Origin: Pseudomonas gessardii
GTDB taxonomy: Bacteria; Pseudomonadota; Gammaproteobacteria; Pseudomonadales; Pseudomonadaceae
Assembly (NCBI RefSeq): GCF_001983165.1
Contig: NZ_MNPU01000006.1
Span: 1 to 64,000 of the forward strand
Direction: 5' to 3'
DNA: 64,000 bases
Notes under the pieces: generated by a model
The model's input: the letters and a program-made list of their open reading frames with translations, nothing else
Databases searched by the model: none
What the model was told of the DNA's origin: nothing
In this document: positions 32,904 to 43,004 of the stretch, one piece after another
Position numbering within the stretch: the first letter of the stretch is position 1
Layout of the letters: each line of letters starts with the position of its first letter
Program-made: the position numbers and the translations under genes

Positions 32904-34244
32904 TTAGTCGCGTTTTTGCGCCCAGAGGTCGTACTCGTCGGCGTCGGTGACCGTGCACCAGACTTTGTCGCCAGGCTTGAGCCCGCTGGCATCGTCGATA
33001 AATACATTACCGTCGATTTCCGGTGCGTCGAAGAAGCAGCGGCCGACCGCGCCTTGCTCGTCCACTTCGTCGATCAGCACTTCGATTTCCTTGCCGATGC
33101 GCAGTTGCAGGCGGGCCGAGCTGATGGCCTGTTGATGGGCCATGAAGCGCTCCCAACGGTCCTGCTTGACGTCATCCGGGACCACTGCCAGGTCCAGCAG
33201 GTTGGCCGGGGCACCTTCCACCGGCGAGTACTGGAAGCAGCCGACGCGGTCCAGCTGGGCTTCGGTCAGCCAGTCCAGCAGGTACTGGAAGTCTTCTTCG
33301 GTTTCGCCGGGGAAGCCGACGATAAAGGTCGAGCGGATGATCAGCTCGGGGCAGATCTGGCGCCAGTTCTTGATGCGTGCCAGGGTCTTGTCTTCAAAGG
33401 CTGGGCGTTTCATGGCCTTGAGCACTTTGGGGCTGGCGTGTTGGAACGGGATGTCCAGGTACGGCAGGATCTTGCCGGCGGCCATCAAGGGGATCAGCTC
33501 GTCAACGTGCGGGTACGGGTACACGTAGTGCAGGCGCACCCACACCCCCAGGCTGCTCAAGGCTTCGCACAGTTCGGTCATGCGGGTTTTCACCGGCGCG
33601 CCGTTCCAGAAGCCGGTGCGGTATTTCACGTCGACACCGTAGGCGCTGGTGTCCTGGGAGATCACCAGCAGCTCTTTGACGCCGGACTTGACCAGGCGCT
33701 GGGCCTCGTCCAGTACATCGCCCACCGGGCGGCTGACCAGCTTGCCGCGCATCGACGGGATGATGCAGAAGCTGCAGCTATGGTTGCAGCCTTCGGAAAT
33801 CTTCAGGTACGCATAGTGGCGTGGGGTCAGCTTGATGCCCTGGGGTGGCACCAGGTCGATCAGCGGGTTGTGGTCCTGGCGCGGCGGCACCACGTCGTGC
33901 ACGGCGTTGACTACCTGCTCGTACTGCTGCGGACCGGTCACGGCCAGCACGCTGGGGTGCACGTTGCGGATATTGCCTTCTTCCACACCCATGCAGCCGG
34001 TGACGATGACCTTGCCGTTTTCCTTGATGGCTTCGCCGATCACTTCCAGGGACTCTGCCTTGGCCGAGTCAATAAAGCCGCAGGTGTTGACCACCACCAC
34101 GTCGGCGTCCTGGTAGGTGGACACGACGTCGTAGCCTTCCATGCGCAGTTGCGTGAGGATGCGCTCGGAGTCGACGAGCGCCTTCGGGCAACCCAGGGAA
34201 ACAAAGCCAACCTTGGGGTTGGCTTTTGCGATGGTGGTGGACAT
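32904..34244 (-). CDS. rimO: Ribosomal protein S12 methylthiotransferase
   Basis: 446 residues: N-terminal MTTase domain with three cysteines ([20 protein letters not shown]), radical-SAM motif [11 protein letters not shown] near residue 155, C-terminal TRAM domain. RimO adds a methylthio group to Asp88 of S12. ATG 34244 ([13 protein letters not shown]). The first 10 codons and the upstream region are duplicated at 40596-40776, so the promoter region now joins element 2. Confidence 0.96.
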   Translation of the reverse strand: MSTTIAKANPKVGFVSLGCPKALVDSERILTQLRMEGYDVVSTYQDADVVVVNTCGFIDSAKAESLEVIGEAIKENGKVIVTGCMGVEEGNIRNVHPSVLAVTGPQQYEQVVNAVHDVVPPRQDHNPLIDLVPPQGIKLTPRHYAYLKISEGCNHSCSFCIIPSMRGKLVSRPVGDVLDEAQRLVKSGVKELLVISQDTSAYGVDVKYRTGFWNGAPVKTRMTELCEALSSLGVWVRLHYVYPYPHVDELIPLMAAGKILPYLDIPFQHASPKVLKAMKRPAFEDKTLARIKNWRQICPELIIRSTFIVGFPGETEEDFQYLLDWLTEAQLDRVGCFQYSPVEGAPANLLDLAVVPDDVKQDRWERFMAHQQAISSARLQLRIGKEIEVLIDEVDEQGAVGRCFFDAPEIDGNVFIDDASGLKPGDKVWCTVTDADEYDLWAQKRD

Positions 34245-34395
34245 GTCTAACCTCGGTATTGAATGACGCCGCCAGTCGGGTACGACAGGGCAGCGGATGG
34301 GCACTTGATGTGCCTCTGATCAAAAAGTGCGCAATTCTAGCGACGGGAAACGCGCTTGACCAGCTTTATGCAGGGAAATACGACGAGTGCTGCGC
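34215..34395. repeat. 181-bp direct repeat, rimO copy
   Basis: Matches 40596-40776 over 181 bp with one substitution. It contains the first rimO codons and the rimO 5' untranslated region. Weaker similarity continues about 50 bp beyond (AACAAAGTATCTGTTACTA versus AACAAATAATCTGTTACTA). Confidence 0.92.
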
Positions 34396-34559
34396 GCCGT
34401 TGCGCCTTGGTAAACCCAGTGATCAACAAAGTATCTGTTACTAAGAGGGATAGTGGCGGTTGGCTATCTTTCTGTCTTAAAAATAGCTACGCCGCCGACA
34501 GCTCAGCTATAGAGGATCTTTCTGTCTTCGGTCGCACGTAAGACTGCCCGGCAACACAG

Positions 34560-35069
34560 GCAAGGGGGCACAAGGGCTTCAAACCCAAAACCCTGATGGT
34601 CACGCTGATGATTCCATTTTTTGACCTGGTGCAACTCGCGACCTGATGTGCCAGGTGATGTTCACCGAAGGCGTGAGGCCCGGGAGGACGACAGCCTGCG
34701 CGCCTGGCTAATCCAGTTCACCCTGACCCAAAAGCTGTCCAACCCTGAGAAAGTCGAAGGTCGGTGCTCGGCTAACAAGGTGACAGCCTGGCCCGGGTAT
34801 TCAACATCCCCGACTTCATCTGGCAGCAGCAGGGTGATGGGGAGGTGTTCGTGGGCCGTTGGGCTGACAGCTTCTTTGGCGCTCGCCCGCTGCTGCAGCT
34901 GCTGGCGGAACTGTTCGACGACTACCAGGGCAACCAAAGCGCGATGATTGCAGCCCTTCCCGGGTTGCGACCAGATGCAACGATCAACCACGGCGAGCGC
35001 ATCACCAGTGTGGCCCTCGTCGATAACCAGATGGCCATCCGATGGACGACGCAATCAAGCGCAGCGTAG
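34560..35069 (+). pseudogene. Decayed phage tail gene upstream of the baseplate gene
   Basis: Only the 3' part is readable: ARVFNIPDFIWQQQGDG, VFVGRWADSFFGARPLLQLL, GERITSVALVDNQMAIRW, ending at 35069 and overlapping the next gene. Upstream the frame is interrupted several times. The pattern is like tail proteins located before the gp45-type gene in Mu-like pseudomonad phages. The call is by pattern and position. Confidence 0.55.
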
Positions 35070-36012
35070 AACGACAATTCCCCGAACTGACCGGCGGATA
35101 TCACCTACCGCGCTTCGCCCGGGTTGTAGGCGTGGCCGACGCCCCGGCCGGCGCCGGGATCTGTGACGACTTCCGGCCGCGCTATGCGGTTGATATCGAG
35201 GTCCTGGGGCCAGATGGCGAGCCAGACAGCAAGTTGCCGATCCTGGCCGGCGTGCCGTTGCCGCTGCCTACCGGAGGCGAGGAGATGGGTATCTATGCCT
35301 TTCCCGAGGAAGGCACCCAGGTGGTGGTGTGCTTTGCCTACGGCCTGCCGCACAAGCCCTATATCCAAACTTCCTGCCCCACGGACCGAGCATGCCCTGC
35401 GTGCCGAAGGGGATCAGGTGTGGCAGCAAAGCGAAGCCTGTCAGCAGCGTGTCGACGCGGACGGCAACTGGCTGCGCCAGACTGACGGCAAGATCCGCGA
35501 TATTGTGATTGAGCGGGAAGTGGAGGCGATGGGGAACAAGGAGACGTTTCAGAACCACACCAGGACGGTGGACGACCACTCCACCGAGTCGGTGGGGGGC
35601 ATCAAGACGCTTGAAGCCCTGGGCGCACTCAAGCTGCTGTCGGGTGGTTCTGCCAGCCTGGCGGCGATGGATGACCTGCACCAGGCGACCGGACGCGACT
35701 TGAACCTGGTGGTGGGGCAGAAGCACAACGCCACGGTGGGTGGCGATATGCAGGAAAGGATCGAGGGGCTGCGCCAGAGCGTGGCGGGGGGTCAGTCAGC
35801 GGATCGTGGCTCCCAAGACATGGTTGGGATCCGAGGGGGTTAACGTGCTGCAGGTTCTGTGTGATCTCATAGACTTGGTCGACCAGATGAATATCAATCT
35901 GGCCACCCATGTCCACGCCTCAAGTCCGCCGCCGAACAATGCAGCTATCTTTGCTTCTGCGCATATAAAAGCAAACCTACTATCAACTATAACCAAAGGT
36001 ATAATGATTTAG
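35042..36012 (+). pseudogene. Phage baseplate/spike-type protein, two frameshifts
   Basis: The N-terminal frame (MDDAIKRSVERQFPELTGGY) runs to about 35370 with an OB-fold-like EEMGIYAFPEEGTQVVVCF. The sequence then continues in a second frame (RTEHALRAEGDQVWQQSEAC) to about 35835 and in a third (VNVLQVLCDLIDLVDQMN...AAIFASAHIKANLL) to 36012. The second break coincides with a run of five or more G near 35834-35839. Together they give one gp45/V-like protein of about 320 residues. It is a pseudogene unless these are sequencing errors at homopolymers. Confidence 0.7.
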
Positions 36013-37433
36013 TCAAGTGTTGGTTGGCCTTTTTCAGATGGGTCACAACTAACACTTATAAGCGGTCTATATTTGATGGTCTTCGTCTCCGCATCATGGT
36101 ACGCCTGATAGAACTGAAATCCATCTCTCTTGTTTTTATCGCAAAGAGCTTCAACTGTTTTAAGGACTTTATACTTGTCTTCGGGGGACGTTTTAATGCC
36201 AAATATAATTCCCTCCAGGCTACTAAACTCGTATTTCAAACACCTATCTTTTTCACTATCAAAAATAGAAAGGCTGCTATCTAAAATGAGTCTATATTCA
36301 TTTTCATTTATCCAGTCAGGCATTTTAGTTGTAATGCTTTCTTGACGTCTATCCCAGTAATTTTTCCTCCAGTTTACGTCATCACGAAGCACGTCAGCGC
36401 ACGAACTCAAATTGCCATTGCCATCGGAATACCAATTTTTTTCTAGCTCTGGTCGTGAAAAAATACCTATTGTTCTGAAAAAGTCTAGTTCAGGGGCATT
36501 GCCCTCATACTTTACCTTGTGAAAATGAAGAACGCTGTCACCCCATAATTTCCCATTGTTTCCGATGCCAATGGGTATGTGAAAGGGCAATAGTTTCATT
36601 TCATTACTTGTGCTCGGTTTGAATTTCATGCATACGCCTGCATGATTGTCCCCGTATGAGCCCCATATAGAAGAATTGGAGCAGGAGTCCATAAAACAAG
36701 CCGTATACCATTTCTCGTGAGTAAGTTCTTTAAGCCCTTCTATAAAATCATCAGCAAAATTCAAACTTATCTTATGCCAGTTCGAGCTGTCTCCGCTTTT
36801 ATAGATTGCGTAATTTCGCAGAAACTGCTTGCCATCGGCGGCATATACTGCAAGTTCATATTCAGAACCATCGAGATTTTTTGTTGCTGCAAGAAGGCCG
36901 GTAGAGGATCGTAAGCACTCTTCTTCAGTTAGCTCCAAAATTTTGGTGTCATGTGGGACTAGACCAATTTCCGCGAAAATCTTCGTGACCAAGTGAAAAG
37001 CATATAAGTGCAGAGATCTAAGGTGAACAAGAAGCTCGTGTTTTGTTACTCGTCTTTCCGAGCTAGACAAATTGTCTATAAATTTAATTACGTTTTCATT
37101 GTTCAGAAATATTTCTATGGTTTTATCTAGTTTCTCGGGGATTTCAGCTGGCACGTTCTCCTGTGCACGAATAATTGGAAAAGGAATTGCTGAAATATCT
37201 TGGCCCGTAAGATACTGAACGCTCCTGAATGCCAAGCAACGAATATAATACTTAAAAAGACTCGACCATACGATGTTGTCTCCTGAGAAAAAAAGCTCGC
37301 GATAACCTTCAAGTGGGTCATTTAACTGCTCTGGGGAAGCAAAGTAAATATATTGACCTTCGAGTTCTCCGGTACGCTCGTTGTCGCCTAGAAGCCGCTC
37401 CACTGATCTGAAACGGTATAGAAAATCTGTCAT
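36009..37433 (-). CDS. DUF2971-type protein, 474 residues
   Basis: The opening YRFRSVERLLGD..YIYFASPEQLNDPLEGY, the central SIWGSYGDNHAGVCMKF near residue 270 and the late EYRLILDSS..LEGIIFGIKTS follow the DUF2971 pattern. No catalytic function is established for the family. GGAAAG precedes ATG 37433. The gene is AT-rich and its stop overlaps the end of the phage gene. A second, frameshifted relative lies at 39282-40299. Members often occur in accessory islands; a defence role is possible but unproven. Confidence 0.75.
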   Translation of the reverse strand: MTDFLYRFRSVERLLGDNERTGELEGQYIYFASPEQLNDPLEGYRELFFSGDNIVWSSLFKYYIRCLAFRSVQYLTGQDISAIPFPIIRAQENVPAEIPEKLDKTIEIFLNNENVIKFIDNLSSSERRVTKHELLVHLRSLHLYAFHLVTKIFAEIGLVPHDTKILELTEEECLRSSTGLLAATKNLDGSEYELAVYAADGKQFLRNYAIYKSGDSSNWHKISLNFADDFIEGLKELTHEKWYTACFMDSCSNSSIWGSYGDNHAGVCMKFKPSTSNEMKLLPFHIPIGIGNNGKLWGDSVLHFHKVKYEGNAPELDFFRTIGIFSRPELEKNWYSDGNGNLSSCADVLRDDVNWRKNYWDRRQESITTKMPDWINENEYRLILDSSLSIFDSEKDRCLKYEFSSLEGIIFGIKTSPEDKYKVLKTVEALCDKNKRDGFQFYQAYHDAETKTIKYRPLISVSCDPSEKGQPTLD

Positions 37434-37534
37434 GTCATCTTTCCATAGAACATGTAAATATTGACTAGTTAATTAGGGTTTCAAATGACAAAGGACGCAA
37501 ATATGCGCCCTTTGTATTGCATATTTTAAACTAT

Positions 37535-37831
37535 CTAGCGTTGCTCAAGAGCCGCTAACACATGCTGGGGGTCATTGTTGATAGCGCGCAGGAGTGCCCG
37601 TGCTGGACCTTCCGGCTCCCGTCGGCCCTGCTCCCAGTTCTGGAGTGTGCCCACCGCGACATCAATCGCTTTGGCAAAACGTGCCTGGGAAAGTCCTGTG
37701 GCCTTGCGGATCATTTTGACCTTCACCGCATCCACATGGAACTCACGGGACGGCGGGCGTTCGCCACGGTCAATCTCGTCCATCTGGGTCATGCTTTCGA
37801 CCAGGCGGTTGAACAGATTCTTTTCCATCAT
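37535..37831 (-). CDS. HigA/NadS-type antitoxin (XRE HTH)
   Basis: 98 residues: MMEKNLFNRLVESMTQMDEI, then HTH KMIRKATGLSQARFAKAIDVA with NWEQGRREPEGPARALL, the C-terminal signature of HigA-like antitoxins encoded after their toxin. ATG 37831 overlaps the toxin stop (ATGA), so the two are translationally coupled; a GTG at 37837 is also possible. It should bind the toxin and repress the operon. Confidence 0.9.
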   Translation of the reverse strand: MMEKNLFNRLVESMTQMDEIDRGERPPSREFHVDAVKVKMIRKATGLSQARFAKAIDVAVGTLQNWEQGRREPEGPARALLRAINNDPQHVLAALEQR

Positions 37832-38142
37832 TTCCACCCTTTGTTTAACTCTGCCAGTACTTTCTTTTCCGCTGGGGATAGATCGTCTTTTATCCCCTTA
37901 CGGTAGATCAGGATCAGCCTGATCTGGTAAGCCGCCGATAGGTGGAAGTAGATCACCCGAACCCCACCGCTCTTACCTTTCCCGTTCGCGCTCCAGCGGA
38001 CCTTCCTCAGTCCGTTGGTGCCTTGGATCACATCACCAGCCGTTGGGTTTTCGGCTAGGTATTCCTGAAATTCGCGGTAGCTTTCATCGCTCAGAAGCTC
38101 GCCAAGATCTTCCGTGAAGATGGGGGACTCAATGAATATCAT
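37828..38142 (-). CDS. RelE/HigB-type toxin
   Basis: 104 residues: MIFIESPIFTEDLGELLSDE, GLRKVRWSANGKGKSGGVRVIYF and a YQIRLILIYRKGIKDDLSPAE end, typical of RelE-superfamily mRNA interferases of the HigB2 type. Toxin-first gene order with a downstream XRE antitoxin fits the higBA layout. It may stabilise element 2. Confidence 0.9.
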   Translation of the reverse strand: MIFIESPIFTEDLGELLSDESYREFQEYLAENPTAGDVIQGTNGLRKVRWSANGKGKSGGVRVIYFHLSAAYQIRLILIYRKGIKDDLSPAEKKVLAELNKGWK

Positions 38143-38235
38143 CTTAATGCGCTATCCGTCATTGGCGTACTGCTGAGAGTAGCGGCTCATGATCCGCGAT
38201 GCAACATCTGTTCGCGAATGGAGGGCCGGGGGCCA

Positions 38236-38583
38236 TTAGTCCCGTGGAGCATCCCTAAGATGCTCAGGGAGCTTTGCTTGAGCGACGAGACGTTTGTGCT
38301 CTTTGGTAACCAACGGGAGTAGCAGATCGCTGAGGATACTAGCCAACCTAATGGCCGTGGCCTCGTCCAGCCTGTTAACTGTTCCTGTCCGGCCGGAAGC
38401 GCAACTGACCTGTTTTTCTGTGATGCCCATTCCGACCAGAACGCCGTCAATGAACGTGGTTAAGTGGTCGTTTTCACGGAGTAACACCCTGCTTTCGGGC
38501 GCTTCCTGAAAGTCCCAATCGACTTTAAAACGCTTGCCTACTTTGATGACTTCAATTTTAGGGAGTGCCGGCTTGCTCTTCAT
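38236..38583 (-). CDS. Hypothetical island protein
   Basis: A 115-residue protein (MKSKPALPKIEVIKVGKRFK). Mixed charge, no membrane segment, single cysteine, a late helix-rich LASILSDLLLPLVTKEHKRL. It is GC-moderate and stands 94 bp upstream of the toxin gene in the same direction. I recognise no family. Confidence 0.6.
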   Translation of the reverse strand: MKSKPALPKIEVIKVGKRFKVDWDFQEAPESRVLLRENDHLTTFIDGVLVGMGITEKQVSCASGRTGTVNRLDEATAIRLASILSDLLLPLVTKEHKRLVAQAKLPEHLRDAPRD

Positions 38584-39281
38584 GTTTTGCCCATGACCTG
38601 GTGATGGTTGTGTCCGAACCTTACACCTGGTGCTGGCCAGGGTGAAATTCTCGGCGATACAAGCGGTCGCCGAAAAAAATCGTCACAACAAGAAAAAAAC
38701 AGATGAAAAAGCACTTATCCCCCTCCCGCCGACGGGCTTCGTGTCGTTTTTTTGTGCAAACGGGAGGGGGGGTAATCAGTGTTGCCGACTAGGCCCGTTG
38801 CGGGCTCTAGGGGCCGTTACACGTTTTCACGGTGTGTAAGGCTGTGCAACAAAATGCAATGGCTTCGCACTGCGTCAGATAAAAGAGGTGAATCGGATAG
38901 ATCGCTGAGGCGCCCGGAATACGGGGGCAATCGTTAGAAAAAGTCCATAGTGGAGGCGTTTTGTGATTTTGAATGGCTCTGTCCGCCTTTTTTCAAACGG
39001 ATCAGAGTCTATGAAACTGTCAGTCCCTGAGAAATTTCCTGAATGCAGCGACTGACTCCGGCGAGCAGCGAAGTATGAGACGATCTGCCGCAGTACTCGC
39101 GATAGGAAGACTCTTAATCTTGACTGCCATAACTGATTTTAAGGAATTGGGTCGTATGTAAATGTACCTGATTCGATTGTTATGCCCTCGAATTTTTTCC
39201 ACTTTTCTAATTGTCGTTCATAGTAGTCAGTCCCCGGGATTAGTGTTGAACCCATGGAGTTCAATTCAAGATCCCTTATTT
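38584..39281. other. Non-coding stretch with inverted repeats
   Basis: No credible gene. Main feature: inverted repeat TTATCCCCCTCCCG (38715-38728) with CGGGAGGGGGGGTAA (38761-38775), followed by GCCCG-TTG-CGGGC (38793-38805). On the minus strand the first repeat is followed by ATAAGTGC, like the nic region of IncQ-type transfer origins. The rest, from 38880, holds only short frames without ribosome binding sites. Confidence 0.5.
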
Positions 39282-40299
39282 TTACGGCTCTTGAGGATCT
39301 GCAAATTTCGGTCTCTTGAAAAAGAAAATCGAAAACGTAGTTTTTTTGTCGGAGGTACCAAGTTTGGAAAAGCGTTTTCGTAGTTTGGCATTGATGATAT
39401 CTCGAATTTTTTGTTTTTCGCTCTCTGCCATCCTTGCGCCGAATATAATCCCTACAACTTGGCTGAAGTCGTAGTGAAAAAGTCTTTGCAGGCTGCTGTA
39501 GTCTGAAACCCCAGATATAAATCTAGTTGGTTGCGGCAGTAGTAAGCGACACTCTTTTTCATATTCCCAGCACTTGTTTTTAGTTAGAAGTTGTCTTTGG
39601 ATATTGGAGTGATGCAGCAGTCTTGTGCTCTCGGGAAAAAAACTCATGCCCAGTTTTCTGTCAGGGGAGCAACGTGAAAGCGTCAATTGCTTCAAGTTGA
39701 TCGTCGTAATGTATATCTTCGATTTTAAATTTTGGCCCGATACTGCATGAATGTCCCTGCGAGACGTCTAATGAATCCTTTTTACGATCAGGACATTGAT
39801 AAAGATATCCATCAATGGGGCGATAGACTAGGCAGTAGCCTTCATGGCTGCTTGCATAGTGGGACCACATGAGCATGTCCGTGTGGGATTTCGATAAAGA
39901 AATTGTGTAGCCAGAACCTGGCGCATGAAGTGAAAGAAGTGAATGTAGCGCGTCTAGTTTTTCACGAAAGGCGACTATCTCGCTCATCGTTATCGATTTG
40001 TCGTTGAAGACAAGTCTCAATATTTTCTGTTTGTGCTCTTCGAAGCAAAACAGTAAATGTTCATACGATATTGGCCCCAGGTCCGACAGATAGGTGGAGA
40101 TTATGCTGATTTGCTCGTCGTCATTCCAAAATGATAGTGATATCTGACGCCAAATCTCAGCTGACTGATCTGAAAATTCAAATTTCGACTGCATGTCAAT
40201 AGGGTCATTCAACTCCTCACGTGACGCAAAGTACCACTCATCGTAGAGCAAGCCTTTTTGTGATAGGAGTCCGGAGGATCTATATCGATAAACATGCAT
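39282..40299 (-). pseudogene. Second DUF2971-type gene, frameshifted
   Basis: The first frame (MHVYRYRSSGLLSQKGLLYD, then FASREELNDPID, MLMWSHYASSHEGYCLVYR) ends at 39661. The continuation PDRKLGMSFFPESTR, CWEYEKECRLLLP, FSQVVGIIFGARMAESEKQK is in another frame and ends at 39282. Removing one base from the GGGG run at 39664-39667 joins them into a 338-residue protein. It shares YRYRS, FAS.EELNDP, SHY...GYC and E.E.R..GIIFG landmarks with the intact gene at 36009 but is otherwise diverged. It may be a recent null or a sequencing slip. Confidence 0.75.
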
Positions 40300-40586
40300 G
40301 CTGAGCTTTCCCTGTCGCGTGTAGGTGTGGTGGCTTCACGCCAGTTAGCCATCATAAATCCAACGCGCATCCACGAGCGAGGGCTGTTCATCCTCAATCA
40401 TGGGGAGGGTGGATTCCTAGCAATTGTGACTGAAACTGCCACCAGTCGCGATTGGGCGTCCTTAGACTACGCTGGAGGCCTTGAGGCCTTGAAAATAGTG
40501 GAGCGGGTGAAGAATCAACCCTTATTTTCAGCTTGGGAAGCTCTTCAATGTCCACTCTTGTTTAGTATATTTTCATAATCGCTAGG

Positions 40587-40625
40587 GCAACCCAGGGGGT
40601 TGGCTTTTGCGATGGTGGTGGACAT
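40587..40625 (-). pseudogene. rimO 5' fragment
   Basis: Reads [10 protein letters not shown] then LGCP, with KVGFVS (18 bp) missing relative to intact rimO. It belongs to the right repeat of element 2. Confidence 0.85.
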
Positions 40626-40776
40626 GTCTAACCTCGGTATTGAATGACGCCGCCAGTCGGGCACGACAGGGCAGCGGATGGGCACTTGATGTGCCTCTGA
40701 TCAAAAAGTGCGCAATTCTAGCGACGGGAAACGCGCTTGACCAGCTTTATGCAGGGAAATACGACGAGTGCTGCGC
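40596..40776. repeat. 181-bp direct repeat, kup copy
   Basis: Second copy of 34215-34395, with a single T-to-C difference. It is followed by 160 bp leading to kup, in which no gene is seen. Confidence 0.92.
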
Positions 40777-40935
40777 TATGCTTCGCGCCAGTTGCACTGG
40801 GGCTAAGCCAGCAGTCAACAAATAATCTGTTACTAAAAGTACAGCGGCACATGCTGTGTATAGCTTAGCGTCGGGCTTAAGTGTATAGCTGTGCGGTTTA
40901 TATAAGACCTCAGGTCAAAAGGGCAGGAGTGGTTG

Positions 40936-42837
40936 ATGGGTCAGGCAAATAGTCAGGCGGCAAGTGCAGGGCATTCCAGCGCAAAGCCAATCGGCATGTT
41001 GGTGGCGGCAGTCGGGGTGGTCTACGGCGATATCGGCACCAGCCCGCTCTACACCCTTAAAGAGGTGTTTTCCGGCAGCTACGGGGTGCAGGTCAATCAT
41101 GACGGGGTGCTGGGGATTCTGGCGCTGATTTTCTGGTCGCTGATTTGGGTGGTGTCCATCAAGTACATGCTGTTTGTGCTGCGCGCCGACAACCAGGGCG
41201 AGGGCGGCATCATGGCCCTGACGGCGCTGGCCCGACGGGCGGCAGGCAATCACCCGCGGCTGCGCAGTTTCCTGGTGGTGTGCGGGCTGTGTGGCGCGGC
41301 GCTGTTCTATGGCGACAGCATGATCACCCCGGCGATTTCCGTGTTGTCGGCCATCGAGGGCCTGGAGTTGGCGTTCGACGGCCTGGAGCATTGGGTTGTG
41401 CCTGTGTCGCTGGTGGTGCTGGTGGCTTTGTTCCTGATCCAGAAGCATGGCACCGATCGCATCGGCAAGCTGTTCGGGCCGGTGATGGTCACCTGGTTTT
41501 TAGTGCTGGGCGGCCTGGGTATCTATGGCATCGTCCAGCACCCCGAAGTGCTTAATGCGATGAACCCGGTGTGGGGCGTGCGCTTCTTCATGGTCCATCC
41601 GGGCATCGGCGTGGCGATCCTCGGCGCCGTGGTGCTGGCCTTGACCGGGGCCGAGGCGTTGTATGCCGACATGGGGCATTTCGGCCGCAAACCCATTGCC
41701 CGCGCCTGGTTTATCCTGGTGCTGCCGGCCCTGGTGCTCAACTATTTCGGCCAGGGTGCGATACTGCTGGGCGACCCCGAGGCCGCGCGCAACCCGTTCT
41801 ATCTGCTGGCGCCAAGCTGGGCGCTGCTGCCCCTGGTGGGCTTGTCCACCCTGGCCACGGTGATTGCTTCCCAGGCGGTGATTTCCGGTGCGTTCTCGTT
41901 GACGCGCCAGGCGATCCAGCTCGGCTACATCCCGCGCATGCATATCCAGCACACCTCCAGCGCCGAGCAGGGCCAGATCTATATTGGCGCGGTGAACTGG
42001 TCGCTGATGGTCGGCGTGATCCTGCTGGTGCTGGGCTTCGAGTCCTCGGGCGCCCTGGCCTCGGCTTACGGGGTGGCGGTGACCGGGACCATGCTGATGA
42101 CCACCATCCTTGTCTCCGCCGTGATGCTGTTGCTGTGGAAATGGCCGCCGGTCCTGGCTGTGCCGGTGTTGCTGGGCTTTTTGCTGGTGGATGGCCTGTT
42201 CTTTGCGGCCAACGTGCCGAAGGTGGTGCAGGGCGGTGCGTTCCCGGTATTGGCGGGGATCGTGCTGTTTGTGCTGATGACCACCTGGAAGCGTGGCAAG
42301 CAATTGCTGGTCGAGCGCCTGGACGAGGGCGGGTTGCCGCTGCCGATCTTTATCGGCAGCATCCGCGTGCAGCCGCCCCATCGCGTGCAGGGCACGGCGG
42401 TGTTCCTGACTGCCCGCCCGGACGCGGTGCCCCACGCCTTGCTGCATAACCTGTTGCATAACCAGGTGCTGCACGAGCAGGTGGTGCTGCTGACGGTGGT
42501 CTATGAAGACATCCCGCGCGTGCCGGCCCAGCGCCGCTTCGAGGTGGACTCTTATGGCGACGGCTTCTTCCGGGTGATCCTGCACTTCGGCTTTACCGAT
42601 GAGCCAGACGTGCCCGAGGCGCTGAAGCTGTGCCATTTGGACGACCTGGACTTCAGCCCCATGCGCACCACCTACTTCCTCAGCCGCGAGACGGTCATCG
42701 CCTCCAAGCTCGAAGGCATGGCGCGCTGGCGCGAAGGGCTGTTTGCTTTCATGCTCAAGAATGCCAACGGCAACCTGCGTTTCTTCAAGCTGCCGGTGAA
42801 CCGGGTGATTGAGCTGGGGACCCAGGTAGAAATGTAG
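40936..42837 (+). CDS. kup: Potassium uptake protein Kup
   Basis: 633 residues: about twelve membrane helices ([20 protein letters not shown] is the family signature near residue 20) and a cytoplasmic C-terminal domain of about 190 residues. It imports K+ with protons. ATG 40936 follows AGGAG. Its upstream region is one of the duplicated arms of element 2, so expression may have been affected. Confidence 0.96.
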   Translation: MGQANSQAASAGHSSAKPIGMLVAAVGVVYGDIGTSPLYTLKEVFSGSYGVQVNHDGVLGILALIFWSLIWVVSIKYMLFVLRADNQGEGGIMALTALARRAAGNHPRLRSFLVVCGLCGAALFYGDSMITPAISVLSAIEGLELAFDGLEHWVVPVSLVVLVALFLIQKHGTDRIGKLFGPVMVTWFLVLGGLGIYGIVQHPEVLNAMNPVWGVRFFMVHPGIGVAILGAVVLALTGAEALYADMGHFGRKPIARAWFILVLPALVLNYFGQGAILLGDPEAARNPFYLLAPSWALLPLVGLSTLATVIASQAVISGAFSLTRQAIQLGYIPRMHIQHTSSAEQGQIYIGAVNWSLMVGVILLVLGFESSGALASAYGVAVTGTMLMTTILVSAVMLLLWKWPPVLAVPVLLGFLLVDGLFFAANVPKVVQGGAFPVLAGIVLFVLMTTWKRGKQLLVERLDEGGLPLPIFIGSIRVQPPHRVQGTAVFLTARPDAVPHALLHNLLHNQVLHEQVVLLTVVYEDIPRVPAQRRFEVDSYGDGFFRVILHFGFTDEPDVPEALKLCHLDDLDFSPMRTTYFLSRETVIASKLEGMARWREGLFAFMLKNANGNLRFFKLPVNRVIELGTQVEM

Positions 42838-42851
42838 GCCCTGTTAAACAT

Positions 42852-42889
42852 AAAACCGCGATGGGCTGTATGCCATCGCGGTTTTTTTT
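42852..42889 (+). terminator. kup terminator
   Basis: AAAACCGCGATGG-GCTGTATG-CCATCGCGGTTTTTTTT, 15 bp after the kup stop. Confidence 0.9.
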
Positions 42890-43004
42890 GGCCTGCCGAT
42901 CTGTGGCGGACTCATTGCCTTTTAAAGCCCGGGGGTGTGCTAACGTCTTTTTATCCAAGTTTGTCGTCTGGCCCATGAGGATCCACTGTTAGGGAAAACC
43001 AAAG

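Larger units (their letters stand above)
34215..40776. mobile_element. Element 2: island between rimO and kup
   Basis: Flanked by the 181-bp direct repeat. Contents: two decayed phage tail genes, two DUF2971-type genes, a type II toxin-antitoxin pair, an unknown gene and a hairpin region. AT-rich parts (36030-37450, 39150-40290) contrast with the flanks. There is no integrase, transposase or short target duplication. A long near-identical repeat suggests homologous recombination or duplication rather than site-specific insertion. Confidence 0.75.

Noticed and set aside
38630..38839. 69-codon frame across the oriT-like hairpin
   Set aside because: It runs through the inverted repeats and homopolymers and looks non-coding.
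40294..40578. 95-codon plus-strand frame starting within the divergent DUF2971 gene start
   Set aside because: There is no Shine-Dalgarno sequence and no motif, and it overlaps the neighbouring start; it could be real, but support is too thin.
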